The notes: a model not told the origin generated them from the sequence alone. A DNA stretch of 64,000 bases from CADCWK01 sp965218235 (GCA_965218235.1 OZ244595.1:496001-560000), one strand, 5' to 3'. Numbered from the stretch's first letter, positions 18,468 to 26,866 are shown. Numbers and translations are program-made.

Positions 18468-18514
18468 AGCATGGCTGGACGCCGGGTCTGCGTGACCCGG
18501 CGTCCAGCCATGCT
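18468..18514 (+). terminator. Perfect 20-bp hairpin after the LPNTG gene
   Basis: Arms 18468-18487 and 18495-18514 are perfect complements (AGCATGGCTGGACGCCGGGT) with a 7-nt loop, 31 bases past the stop. No T-tract follows. This is the longest perfect stem of its kind in the window. Confidence 0.8.
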
Positions 18515-18686
18515 GGCTCTGTACTGAACTGGTTGTCTGGCCGGGAGCAACAGCAACACCTCATCGCCGCGATTGGCCCAATAGCCAACAATCCACCAAT
18601 GATCCAGCCGGGCCCGTCGCTATACTTTCCGGAACACGGATTCGCCTCCGGAGCAGCCGGGCGGCGGCCGGGCGAGAGGATGAGGG

Positions 18687-20771
18687 ATGGTTGGCGAGCA
18701 GGGCAGGGGCAACGGGAGCGGGCAGCGGGGCCGCGGCGGGACGCCGGGCCGGTTCGCGCCGGGCGGGGCAATGAGCGGCCAGCGTGACAGCACGACCGTG
18801 CCGGTCGGGGAGCGGGGCCTGACCAGCGAGGACGAGGCCAACCTGCCAATCGACCGGCTCGGCACCGCCGAGACGCCGGCGCCACCGCTGGCGGCCCAGT
18901 GGCCGTCGGCTACCGGCAGCGTGAACGGTGAGACGTTCGGCCGGACGGACGGGAGCTCGCTCGAGACGCCGATCACCGGACCGGCCAAGCGCGAGGTCGA
19001 CCTCTACGTCCGGACCTACACGACCCTGCTCCAGAGCTCGGGCGCGATCAGCGTCAGCTCGCTCGAACCGGCCCACATCATGGCCGCCGCTTCGCTCCAC
19101 GCTGGCGCGACCGAGACCGCCCCCGACATGAACGCCTTCATGTACTCGACCCAGCGCCTGCCGGCCTGCATCGTCAATGTCCGCCGGATCGTCCTGGCCC
19201 AGTCCCGACACGACTTCAACCGGGCCGGCCTCTCGCGTCTCGATCACTGGGAGATGCAGTCCGCCCCCGGTCGCCGCCGGCGCTGGCTGTACGACGGGGC
19301 CGAGACCCTCGCCGCCTACATCGCCTCGGCCTCCGACCTCGACGACGCCGTCCCGTCGATCGTGGCCTGGCAGATCGAGTGGAACAAGTTCAACCGGCTG
19401 TTCGTCGCCGACCCGACCCTGACCGCCGAGGTAGACGCCCTCGCGGCGGGGATCGGCGTACCGCCCGCCGAGGAACGGTTCGCAAGCATCGGCGAGCGGC
19501 TGCTGCTGGCGCCGAACGACTGGAACCGCCTCCGGACGGTCTGGGGGGTCCGGCTCTGGCCCAACCTGGCGAAGATGGCCCACGAGCGCAAGCGGTTCAG
19601 CATCCAGTTGCTCGGCGGCTCCCACAACGGCTACGCCCGCTCGGCCCGGCAGTGGTGGAACCCGATCGCCGACCGCCTGCGGGAGCTTGGGCTGGCCGAC
19701 CGGCCGCTCTACTTCGTCTCCAGCAACACGCACAGCATCGCCAACGTCCTGAGCGGGACGGCCCAGCGCCGCCGGGACGCGATCGTGGCCTCGGTCCGCC
19801 GGACCGGGCACGCCGAGCTCATCCCGGAGCTGGAGCGGATCGAGCGGGGCGACAGCCGATCGCCCTGGGAGAACTGGCTGTACTTCGCGGCCCGGTCCTA
19901 CTTCGCCGCGCCGGGGATGGCCGACGAGCGCGAGCGCCGCAACCACGAAGAGCAGGCCGGCGGCATCCACACGATCGACCCGCGCGGCGCCGTCGACGTC
20001 GGCGTCCAGATCATCGACGTCGCGAAGCTCGACCCGACCTGCTTCGACCCGCGCCTCCGCGGCGGGATCGACCGGATCGTCGATGGCGCCGGGCCGAACG
20101 GCGCCATCGATGCCGACGGCCTCAACGCGGACGGCTTCGACGGCCGGGCCGAGGGATCGAACGCCGTCATCATCAACATCAACTACCCGCTCGGCCTGGC
20201 GGCCTACTACCTGCTCAGCCAGACCGGGATCTCCGTCGACGCCATCCAGGGCATCTACGTCCTCGGCAAGGCGGCGACGCTCAACGGCCGGATCGGCGAC
20301 GTCATGATCAGCAACGTCGTCTACGACGAGCACTCCAACAACACCTATTGGTTCGACAACTGCTTCACCTACGACAGCCTGGCCCCGTACCTGGTCTTCG
20401 GCGACCTGCTCGACAACCAGAAGGCGGTCACGGTCAAGGGCACCTACCTCCAGAATCAAGGCTACCTAGACTTCTTCTACCGCGAGGCCTACACCGTCGT
20501 CGAGATGGAGGCCGGGCCGTACCTGAGCGCGATCTGCGAGGAGCTGTTCCCGCGGCGCTACCCCTCCGGCGAGGCGGTCAACCTCCAGTCGGCGATGCGC
20601 GGCCGCCTCGACCTCGGCGTCCTCCACTACGCGTCGGACACCCCGTACACCCGCGCCCAGACCCTCGGCGCCCGCGGCATGGACTTCTACGGGCTGGACT
20701 CGACCTACGCCAGCACCATCGCCATTCTGAGGCGGATCTTCGACCGGGAGCGAGTCCGATTGAAGGAATAA
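18687..20771 (+). CDS. Large protein with C-terminal nucleoside-phosphorylase-like domain (DUF6909-like)
   Basis: A 694-residue cytoplasmic protein. The first ~90 residues are disordered (G/R/T-rich). Residues ~100-390 are helical with the phrases SLHAGATETAPDMNAFMYST and WQIEWNKFNRL, which I associate with the DUF6909 family. The last third looks like a phosphorylase fold: NYPLGLAAYYLLSQT, IYVLGKAATLNGRIGDVMI, and TVVEMEAGPYLSAI, the Met-Glu of nucleoside phosphorylases. Function unknown; purine salvage is a guess. AGAGGA lies eight bases before ATG 18687. The 3' end of this gene has a decayed second copy at 22301-22426, so it is the site of a duplication or insertion. Confidence 0.75.
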   Translation: MVGEQGRGNGSGQRGRGGTPGRFAPGGAMSGQRDSTTVPVGERGLTSEDEANLPIDRLGTAETPAPPLAAQWPSATGSVNGETFGRTDGSSLETPITGPAKREVDLYVRTYTTLLQSSGAISVSSLEPAHIMAAASLHAGATETAPDMNAFMYSTQRLPACIVNVRRIVLAQSRHDFNRAGLSRLDHWEMQSAPGRRRRWLYDGAETLAAYIASASDLDDAVPSIVAWQIEWNKFNRLFVADPTLTAEVDALAAGIGVPPAEERFASIGERLLLAPNDWNRLRTVWGVRLWPNLAKMAHERKRFSIQLLGGSHNGYARSARQWWNPIADRLRELGLADRPLYFVSSNTHSIANVLSGTAQRRRDAIVASVRRTGHAELIPELERIERGDSRSPWENWLYFAARSYFAAPGMADERERRNHEEQAGGIHTIDPRGAVDVGVQIIDVAKLDPTCFDPRLRGGIDRIVDGAGPNGAIDADGLNADGFDGRAEGSNAVIININYPLGLAAYYLLSQTGISVDAIQGIYVLGKAATLNGRIGDVMISNVVYDEHSNNTYWFDNCFTYDSLAPYLVFGDLLDNQKAVTVKGTYLQNQGYLDFFYREAYTVVEMEAGPYLSAICEELFPRRYPSGEAVNLQSAMRGRLDLGVLHYASDTPYTRAQTLGARGMDFYGLDSTYASTIAILRRIFDRERVRLKE

Positions 20772-20831
20772 CAAAAGAACGGTACGCTACCCACTGCGCG
20801 ACTCCGGCACGAATTAAGATAGAGGGATTCC

Positions 20832-21782
20832 ATGAAAATAGTTGCGGTGGTAATTCTAGATAGCAATATCTTGATCGAAGCCAGACCAAACCTTCGGTCG
20901 GCCAGTATGCAGGTACTTCTTGATCGCTATAGGGACGCGGGGATGATTGTTTGCTTGCCCAAATTGGTGGTATCAGAAACTCTAAATCATTGGTCTATAG
21001 AATTTGATAAAGCATACGATTCGCTCACATCTTCGTCGTCTGCTTATTCCAAGATTGGAGGGCTGGGCTCCTCCGATGGTAAAACTGCTGAACAGAAACG
21101 CGATGACTGGAATGGTTTCGAGAAGCGATTTCAAGAGCGCCTGCTCGAAGCCGGGATTGAGGAGCTACCCCTTCCAAGTACGTCGCACGAGATCTTGGTT
21201 AATCTAGATATGAAAAACCGTAAACCATTTGGTGGAAAGGGTAGCGGTTATCGTGACGCAATGATCTGGTTCTCAGTGCTAGAACGAGCTAAGCTAGCCA
21301 AAGAGACGGTTGCATTTCTAACTAAGAACCATCATGATTTTGCAAAATCGAAGGAGGAATGCAACGTTCTTCACGAGGACTTGGTGGCTGATGTCTCTAG
21401 AGAGGGACTGTCGGAGGACAGCATAATGCTCGTTAATTCGTTATCGGACTTCAATAAAGATCATGTTCAATCAAGAATGAGTCCAATGAATGATCTAGCG
21501 CTGTTATTGATTTCAGAAGAACATGAGTCGTTGAGCCTTCGCGATTTGATGGATTGGGAAATGGACCAAGCGCTACTAGAGATAAGCGATAGTATAAACC
21601 CCAGTGCGATGGGTCTTTCGGAGGAGGTTACCTCATGCGAATATATTGGTGGAGCTAGCCTGATGGATATCGTTAATGTCGAAGCCAAGTCGATGGGTGG
21701 GAATCAAGTACTACTTTCCATTGACGCTTACATGTATGCTGATTTTTTGCTGGAGATAGACAATCACAATGAGTTTGCTTAG
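20832..21782 (+). CDS. PIN-domain (DUF4935-like) protein on AT-rich DNA, possibly truncated
   Basis: A 316-residue protein whose N-terminal ~180 residues are a PIN nuclease domain: VILDSNILIEA (first acid), an Glu in VVSETLNHW, GYRDAMIWFSVLE (Asp) and VAFLTKNHHDFA (Asp/Asn pair). PIN domains are metal-dependent RNases, often toxins; DUF4935 members are usually solitary. The C-terminal part ends in beta-like sequence. The DNA is conspicuously AT-rich (20 of 60 bases G+C in 21421-21480, against 35 of 60 at 20281-20340), a sign of recent transfer. After the TAG at 21780 the same frame stays open to 22076, so the stop may be a nonsense mutation. Confidence 0.75.
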   Translation: MKIVAVVILDSNILIEARPNLRSASMQVLLDRYRDAGMIVCLPKLVVSETLNHWSIEFDKAYDSLTSSSSAYSKIGGLGSSDGKTAEQKRDDWNGFEKRFQERLLEAGIEELPLPSTSHEILVNLDMKNRKPFGGKGSGYRDAMIWFSVLERAKLAKETVAFLTKNHHDFAKSKEECNVLHEDLVADVSREGLSEDSIMLVNSLSDFNKDHVQSRMSPMNDLALLLISEEHESLSLRDLMDWEMDQALLEISDSINPSAMGLSEEVTSCEYIGGASLMDIVNVEAKSMGGNQVLLSIDAYMYADFLLEIDNHNEFA

Positions 21783-22076
21783 TCTCGTGGGCTTGACACG
21801 GGCTCTCGATTCTCTACCACAAACGAATCCTTGGAATTCTTCACTCGATCCCAAGCGATAGTAAACATTGCAGATGGATCAGCTTCGGCCTTCGACCTCA
21901 TCCAACTTGGAGAGGAAGCTGAATCCTGGGGAATAACAACTGAAATGTCATCCTCTCAATTGATTGGCAAAGAGCCGCCATTATCCTTAGATGGTCAAAA
22001 TCGTCACGAATATCGGCATCGACATAAGCCCATGAAATTTCAGCCGAGGTCTACGTCTAAGCCTACCTCCACTTAG
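21783..22076 (+). other. Open continuation of the PIN-gene frame after its TAG
   Basis: Ninety-seven sense codons in the same frame follow the TAG of the PIN gene before the next stop at 22074-22076. In such AT-rich DNA this length is not expected by chance. The encoded sequence (RSQAIVNIADGSASAFDLIQ) is protein-like at first and then degrades to a basic tail. Either the PIN gene lost its C-terminus or this is unrelated former coding DNA. Confidence 0.4.
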
Positions 22077-22097
22077 GCGTTCCAATCATGATATGAT

Positions 22098-22160
22098 CGA
22101 ATGCTGGGCGGATGAGTAGGCATATTTTTCCAAGCAACCGAATCATCCACCCAACATTCG
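22098..22160. repeat. 18-bp inverted repeat in the AT-rich insert
   Basis: Arms 22098-22115 (CGAATGCTGGGCGGATGA) and 22143-22160 match at 16 of 18 positions; both mismatches become G-U pairs in a minus-strand transcript. The 27-nt loop carries a T5 run. It may be a terminator for a leftward transcript or an end of a small element. Confidence 0.55.
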
Positions 22161-22161
22161 G

Positions 22162-22263
22162 CTACTTCACAAGAACGCCCATAACGGAGAGGACGAGCAT
22201 CCCGGCGGCGAGGCCGGAGAAGGCGGCCAGGGGCACCCGCTGCTCGGCCTTCTCCTCGCTCCG
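22162..22263 (-). pseudogene. Remnant of a membrane protein C-terminus (ZIP-transporter-like helix)
   Basis: A 33-codon fragment bounded upstream by an in-frame stop encodes EKAEQRVPLAAFSGLAAGML followed by VLSVMGVLVK and a stop. It looks like the last membrane helix of a transporter, perhaps a ZIP-type metal permease. No rest of the gene is nearby. I read it as debris at the edge of the AT-rich insert. Confidence 0.4.
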
Positions 22264-22300
22264 CTAAACCAGGCCGCATCCGATCGAGAAGGAGACCTGA

Positions 22301-22426
22301 CACACCCTCGCCCAAACCCTTAGCGCCCACAGCATAGACTTCTAAGGGCTGGACTCGACCTACGCCAGCACCATCGCTATTTTGAGAAGGATCTTCGATA
22401 GGGAGCGGGCCCGGCTCAGTCGGTAG
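22301..22426 (+). pseudogene. Decayed second copy of the 3' end of the 18687-20771 gene
   Basis: Aligned without gaps at a constant offset of 1655 bp to 20646-20771. By hand, 92 of 110 bases from 22306 match. It encodes IDF, a stop, then GLDSTYASTIAILRRIFDRE, that is, the same C-terminus with an internal TAA. Most mismatches in the first half are G-to-A or C-to-T. It marks the right edge of the segment that carries the PIN gene. Confidence 0.85.
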
Positions 22427-22459
22427 GGACGGGAAACAGGTACATCCCTGCTCACGATG

Positions 22460-22891
22460 CTACCGGTCACGGAAGGCAGAATCGGTTCTCTTGACAGTAA
22501 CCGATTGAACGTATGAAACGAAGGCTGCGATCTGGGTATCGACCCCAGAGCCAGCCTCATGAGCGTTGGCAATGCCGATCAACCAATCGGCGACCGCGAT
22601 CCCATCGAATGATGTGCGATAGCCGTTCCGGGCAAGGAACAACAGCATGACCGCGTAAGCGGTCCGCTTGTTACCCTCCATGAACGCTTGCGCCTGCGAA
22701 ACCGCTTCCGCAAGGTAGGCGGCTTGGGCCGGGACGTCGGCCCCCTCATACCAGGCGTAGTGCCTTGGGCGAGCGAGGGCCGCTTCCAATCGGTCCGGTC
22801 GGGCGAGTGGGTACGGCGGATAGCCAAGATCGAACATTGTCTTCCGGTGGACGGCCACGACGAACTCGACCGAATCCGGGTACCAAACCAC
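22460..22891 (-). CDS. Fic/Doc-family toxin with His-to-Gln in the Fic motif
   Basis: A 143-residue Doc-like protein (RPDRLEAALARPRHY, AQAAYLAEAVSQAQAFMEGNKRTAYAVMLLF split here as the core helix). The Fic motif reads QAFMEGNKRT, residues 68-77: the F, E/D, G, N, K and R positions are kept, but the catalytic His is Gln68 (CAA). Doc phosphorylates EF-Tu using that His, so this copy may be inactive or altered. Translation starts at GTG 22891, directly after the stop of the 68-residue upstream gene, giving tight coupling. Identification of the family is secure; activity is not. Confidence 0.85.
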   Translation of the reverse strand: MVWYPDSVEFVVAVHRKTMFDLGYPPYPLARPDRLEAALARPRHYAWYEGADVPAQAAYLAEAVSQAQAFMEGNKRTAYAVMLLFLARNGYRTSFDGIAVADWLIGIANAHEAGSGVDTQIAAFVSYVQSVTVKRTDSAFRDR

Positions 22892-23098
22892 TTAGCGGTC
22901 GGCGAGGTAACGGAAAACGGCCTCGTGCTCATAGAGGATCTCATCGAGAAGCACGAGCTCCTCGGCGGACAGGTCGAGCGTCTCGTCGTGGGCGACGCTC
23001 TCGGGTCGCTTGTGGCGCAGGATCTGGTCGCGGCGCATTCGCTCCTCGGGAGTCATATCATCTTCGAGCGTCTCGAATTCATTGGACCGCAGGGCCAT
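22892..23098 (-). CDS. Putative antitoxin of the Fic/Doc pair
   Basis: A 68-residue acidic protein (MALRSNEFETLEDDMTPEER ... DLSAEELVLLDEIL). It has no recognised fold by eye, but it directly precedes and abuts the Doc-like gene, which is the usual antitoxin position. AAAGGAG lies about seven bases before ATG 23098. Antitoxin role is inferred from context only. Confidence 0.7.
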   Translation of the reverse strand: MALRSNEFETLEDDMTPEERMRRDQILRHKRPESVAHDETLDLSAEELVLLDEILYEHEAVFRYLADR

Positions 23099-23208
23099 CG
23101 GACGCTCCTTTCAACCAACCGAAAGCCGAAACGACATGCAACAAAGTATACGCGGGTAACGCAACCGAGGGCGGATAATGGATTGCTTGGGTCCGACAAT
23201 AGCCGACC

Positions 23209-23670
23209 CTACTCCGCGGCCCGCTCCAGGATGACGAGCGGGATGTCGCGGTCGGTGGCCTGGAGGTAGTCGTTGTAGAAGGGGAAGGCGTCGCCCATCA
23301 GCGGCCAGAGCGCCTGCTTCTCGGCGGCGTCGGCGGTCCGGGCGGTTGCCGGGAAGCGGTCGCCCCGGATCTGGACGGTGACGTTCGGGGTGGCCCCGAG
23401 GTTGAGGTACCACTTCGGGTGGGTGTCGGAACCGGCGTAGGAGCCGATGATGATGTACCGGCCGTCGTGCTCGGCGAAGTAGAGCGGCGAGACGATCTCC
23501 CGGCCCGTGCGGCGGCCGGTCGTCGTCAGGAGCAGGGTCGGCGCCTTGTGTCGGTTGTCGTCGTAGCCCTCGGCGCCATCGGTCGCGAGGTACCGGGCGA
23601 CGTGCTCGCCGGAGCTGCGGCGATAGGACGCGTCGCGCTGCCGGGCGATCTCGGGAGTGTCCTGGGGCAT
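23209..23670 (-). CDS. Deazaflavin-dependent nitroreductase-family protein
   Basis: A 153-residue protein of the Ddn/F420-dependent family with the split-barrel hallmarks TLLLTTTGRRTGREIVSPLYF, IIIGSYAGSDTHPKWYLNL and NVTVQIRGDRFPATAR. Characterised members use reduced F420 to reduce quinones or nitro compounds; the partner cofactor here is inferred. Start at ATG 23670 follows an AAGGAAA by about eight bases; the eight codons of open frame upstream are not conserved in style. Single gene. Confidence 0.88.
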   Translation of the reverse strand: MPQDTPEIARQRDASYRRSSGEHVARYLATDGAEGYDDNRHKAPTLLLTTTGRRTGREIVSPLYFAEHDGRYIIIGSYAGSDTHPKWYLNLGATPNVTVQIRGDRFPATARTADAAEKQALWPLMGDAFPFYNDYLQATDRDIPLVILERAAE

Positions 23671-23909
23671 GGCGGCTTTCCTTCTCCACGTCACGTCTCT
23701 CCGACCATCGGATGATTGTCAGCGACGGTAGTGTCGCACCGGTGGTGCCGAGCGGCGACGGGTCGCTCGCGCCTGCTCCGTCCGGCCGAACAGCCCGCCC
23801 AGGCGGGGAGTTGCCCTCGCCATGCCGCCGCCTGATACTGACGGTCGAACGTCAACCCCGTGAACCGTCCGAGTGATCACGCCGAACCATGACCCTGAGA
23901 GGACCCGCG

Positions 23910-24179
23910 ATGGCGGAGAGCTGCACTCATCTCGATCAGATCCGGTCCCAGAGCCGGCGAACGGACGGCTGCGAGGAGTGTCTCGAATTGGGAGACACCT
24001 GGGTCCACCTGCGCCAGTGCCTGGTCTGCGGCCACGTCGGCTGCTGCAGCGACTCCCGGAACAACCACGCCGCGAAGCACTTTCAGGCCCTCGGCCACCC
24101 ACTGATGCGGTCGCTGGAGCGGGGCGAGAGCTGGATGTGGTGCTTCGTCGACGAGATCACGATCGAACCCGCGCCGTAG
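23910..24179 (+). CDS. UBP-type zinc finger protein
   Basis: An 89-residue zinc-finger protein: THLDQI, DGCEECLELGDTWVHLRQCL, VCGHVGCCSDSRNNHAAKHF, GHPLMRSLERGESWMWCFVD. The ordered Cys/His ligands match the UBP (ubiquitin-hydrolase) zinc finger, which bacteria lacking ubiquitin use for unknown purposes, often beside antiporters or redox genes. GAGAGGA precedes ATG 23910 by seven bases. It lies 34 bp upstream of the ABM-NhaA gene, so the two are probably co-transcribed. A broken paralogue lies at 30378-30694. Confidence 0.9.
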   Translation: MAESCTHLDQIRSQSRRTDGCEECLELGDTWVHLRQCLVCGHVGCCSDSRNNHAAKHFQALGHPLMRSLERGESWMWCFVDEITIEPAP

Positions 24180-24213
24180 CGACCGGGACCGCGGCCCGAC
24201 AAGCGCAGGAGGC

Positions 24214-25968
24214 ATGCGACCCGTGGATCCCACGACCGAGACGTCCACGGCACCGGCCGGCGAGGAGTCGCCCAGCGCGCCGCCGACGCCACCGGGCCAG
24301 CCCGTCACCCTCAATATCAGCCGCCGGGTACGATCGGGTCAGGAACAGGAATTCGACGACTTCGCCCGGGGGATCAACGACGTCGTCTCGCGCTGGCCGG
24401 GCTACATCGATGCTCGCCTCATGCCGCCGACCCGGCGCGACACGGAATACCGGATCATTCTGCGGTTCGACAGCGAGGCGAATCTCCATGCCTGGAAGGC
24501 GTCCGACGAGCGCCGGGAGTGGTATGCCATCGCCGACCAGCTCAGCGACGAGGGGGCGCTGATCACGAACATCACCGGGACGGCCCAGGAGCGGAACCTC
24601 GTGCTGGCGCTGACGCCGCTGCAGGGGTTCGTCCAGACCAGCGTCTCGGGCATCGGGCTGCTGCTGCTCGGGGCGGTGCTCGCCCTCGTGCTGGCGAACT
24701 CGCCGCTCTCGGACATGTACGATCGGTTCTGGCTGGCCGAGGTGACGATCGGCAGCCCGGACTTCGGCATCACCGAGTCGCTCCGGCACTGGGTCAACGA
24801 CGGGCTGATGGCGCTGTTCTTCTTCATCATGGGGCTGGAGATCAAGCGCGAGATCCTCGTTGGCGAGTTGCGCTACCCTCGTCAGGCCGCCCTGCCGATC
24901 GCGGCGGCGGTCGGCGGGGTGATCGTCCCGGCCCTGATCTTCAGCACAATCAACCTCGGCGGCGACGGCTCCCGCGGCTGGGGGATCCCGATGGCGACGG
25001 ACACCGCCTTCGCCCTCGGCATCCTGACGCTGCTCGGGGGCCGGGTCCGGCCACTGCTGCTGGTCTTCCTGACCGCGCTCGCGATCGTCGATGACATCCT
25101 CGCGGTCGGGGTGATCGCCATCTTCTACACCGAGTCGATCAACTGGTCGGCGGTCGCGATCGCGCTCGCGCTGCTCGGCGTGCTGATGTTCGCCAACCGG
25201 GCCGGCTTCCATCGCTGGCCGATCTACGCGGTCGTCGGGCTGGCCGTCTGGGTGGCCGTCTTCGAGTCCGGCATCCACGGGACGCTGGCCGGCATCCTGG
25301 TCGCGCTGACCGTCCCGGCGCAGTCCTGGATCAACCCGAGCGAGTTCCTGCTCCGGAGCCGCAAGGCGATCGAGGACTTCGAGCGGGCCTGCTTCATTGC
25401 CCCGAGCATCCTGAGCAACGAGCCCCAGCAGCAGGCGACGCAGGCGCTGGAGCGGCTCTGCGAGGACGTCGAGACGCCGATGACGCACCTTCAGCACCGG
25501 GTCAACCCGGTCGTCGCCTTCATCATCCTGCCGGTCTTCGCCTTCGCCAACGCCGGTATCCAGCTGGTCGACGGGCTCGGCGACGCCCTGTCCAGCCCGG
25601 TGACGTGGGGCGTCGTCGTCGGGCTCGTGGTCGGGAAGCCGATCGGGATCACGCTGTTCGCCTGGATCGCCGTCCGGACCGGGCTGGCACTCAAGCCCGG
25701 CGCGATCAGCTGGGTTCAGCTCGCCAGCGTCGCCTGCCTGGGCGGGATCGGCTTCACCGTCTCGCTGTTCGTGACCGAGCTGGCCTTCGAGGCCGGCCCG
25801 ATCGCCAATGCGGCCCGCATCGGGATCCTGTTCGGCTCGCTGATCGCCGGGATCGTCGGGTATCTTGTGTTGCGCCACACACTGCCACCCGAACGCGACG
25901 AATCAGCGGACCGGTCCGATCCAGCCTCATCAGCGTCCAGCACCGAAGCCGCGCCAGCGCCAGCCTGA
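24214..25968 (+). CDS. nhaA: Na+/H+ antiporter NhaA with N-terminal ABM-like domain
   Basis: A 584-residue fusion. Residues ~30-110 form a small alpha/beta domain (VTLNISRRVRSGQEQEFDDF, WPGYIDARLMPP, YRIILRFDSEANLHAWKASD) of the antibiotic-biosynthesis-monooxygenase dimeric barrel type. From ~135 the NhaA transporter follows with about 12 helices and its signatures FFFIMGLEIKRE, PMATDTAFALGIL and TALAIVDDILAVG, containing the two adjacent essential aspartates. NhaA normally has ~390-430 residues. AGGAGG sits one base from ATG 24214 and ten from GTG 24223, so the GTG is an alternative start. Role: sodium and pH homeostasis in the cytoplasmic membrane; the fused domain may sense or regulate. 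Confidence 0.92.
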   Translation: MRPVDPTTETSTAPAGEESPSAPPTPPGQPVTLNISRRVRSGQEQEFDDFARGINDVVSRWPGYIDARLMPPTRRDTEYRIILRFDSEANLHAWKASDERREWYAIADQLSDEGALITNITGTAQERNLVLALTPLQGFVQTSVSGIGLLLLGAVLALVLANSPLSDMYDRFWLAEVTIGSPDFGITESLRHWVNDGLMALFFFIMGLEIKREILVGELRYPRQAALPIAAAVGGVIVPALIFSTINLGGDGSRGWGIPMATDTAFALGILTLLGGRVRPLLLVFLTALAIVDDILAVGVIAIFYTESINWSAVAIALALLGVLMFANRAGFHRWPIYAVVGLAVWVAVFESGIHGTLAGILVALTVPAQSWINPSEFLLRSRKAIEDFERACFIAPSILSNEPQQQATQALERLCEDVETPMTHLQHRVNPVVAFIILPVFAFANAGIQLVDGLGDALSSPVTWGVVVGLVVGKPIGITLFAWIAVRTGLALKPGAISWVQLASVACLGGIGFTVSLFVTELAFEAGPIANAARIGILFGSLIAGIVGYLVLRHTLPPERDESADRSDPASSASSTEAAPAPA

Positions 25969-26044
25969 ACCGCATCGCTACCCGAAACCCCCTCATCCAC
26001 GATGGCCCGTCGAGCGAACGACAGCGCAGCCTGGAGCGATACGG

Positions 26045-26866
26045 ATGAGTGACCGCAACCCGGTGGAATCCCATTACGGCCACGAGTCGATTCGACCCCG
26101 CGTCACCGATGCGCTCGCCGCCGCGGGTCTCGGCCACGGCCTGATCGACTGGCGGGAGCTCGCCAGCCTGGACCAGTTTCACGTCGGCGGGTTGACCGCG
26201 ACGACGGAACTGGCGGCACGGCTTGATCCAGCCGACGGTGCGACTATCCTCGATGTCGGAAGTGGGATCGGCGGCGCTGCCCGCTACCTGGCCGCGATGT
26301 ACGGCGCCCGCGTCGCCGGAATCGATCTGACCGCCGCGTTCGTCGATGTCGCCTCGATGCTCTCGGAGCGGACAGGGCTGAGCGACCGGACAACCTTCCA
26401 GCGGGCCGATGCCCTCGATCTACCGTTCGCCGGCGCAAGCTTCGATGCGGCCTGGACCCAGCACGTCGCGATGAATATCGCCGACCGCGACCGGCTCTAC
26501 GGCGAGATCCGGCGTGTCCTCAAACCCCGCGCGCGGTTCGCGATCAGCGACGTGCTCGCGGGTGACGGCGGCGATGTGATCTTCCCCGTCCCGTGGGCCC
26601 GCACCCCGGCGACGAGTTTTCTGCTGACTGCCAACGAAATGCGGAACGCCCTGTCCAATGCCGGATTCCGTGAGGTGACCTGGGCCGACACGACCGACGC
26701 GACCATCGCGCAAAGCCGCCAACAACAGGCTGCCGGCAAGGCACCATCGCCATTGACGATCCAGAGCGTGATGGCACCGGATTTTCCCACAATGGGAGCG
26801 AACCTGTTCCGCAACCGGGTCGAGGGACGGGTCCGGATCGTGCAGGCCGTGTTCGAAGCCATCTGA
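26045..26866 (+). CDS. SAM-dependent methyltransferase (class I, UbiE/SDMT-like)
   Basis: A 273-residue class I methyltransferase. Motif I is ATILDVGSGIGGAARYLA, followed by VAGIDLTAAFVDVASML (acidic residue for ribose) and a DALDLPFAGASFDAAWTQHV motif IV segment. The N-terminal HYGHESIRPRVTDALAAAGL resembles glycine/sarcosine and tocopherol-type methyltransferases. Start at ATG 26045, GGAG about eight bases upstream. Substrate unknown. It stands 76 bp after nhaA on the same strand and may be part of that unit. Confidence 0.85.
   Translation: MSDRNPVESHYGHESIRPRVTDALAAAGLGHGLIDWRELASLDQFHVGGLTATTELAARLDPADGATILDVGSGIGGAARYLAAMYGARVAGIDLTAAFVDVASMLSERTGLSDRTTFQRADALDLPFAGASFDAAWTQHVAMNIADRDRLYGEIRRVLKPRARFAISDVLAGDGGDVIFPVPWARTPATSFLLTANEMRNALSNAGFREVTWADTTDATIAQSRQQQAAGKAPSPLTIQSVMAPDFPTMGANLFRNRVEGRVRIVQAVFEAI

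Noticed and set aside
18561..20459. 632-codon minus-strand frame
   Set aside because: Antisense shadow of the 694-residue protein; no motifs, D/V/R/G-rich.
22430..23100. Treating the Fic/Doc pair as part of the AT-rich insert
   Set aside because: Its base composition matches the surrounding chromosome and it lies outside the duplicated 3' end.
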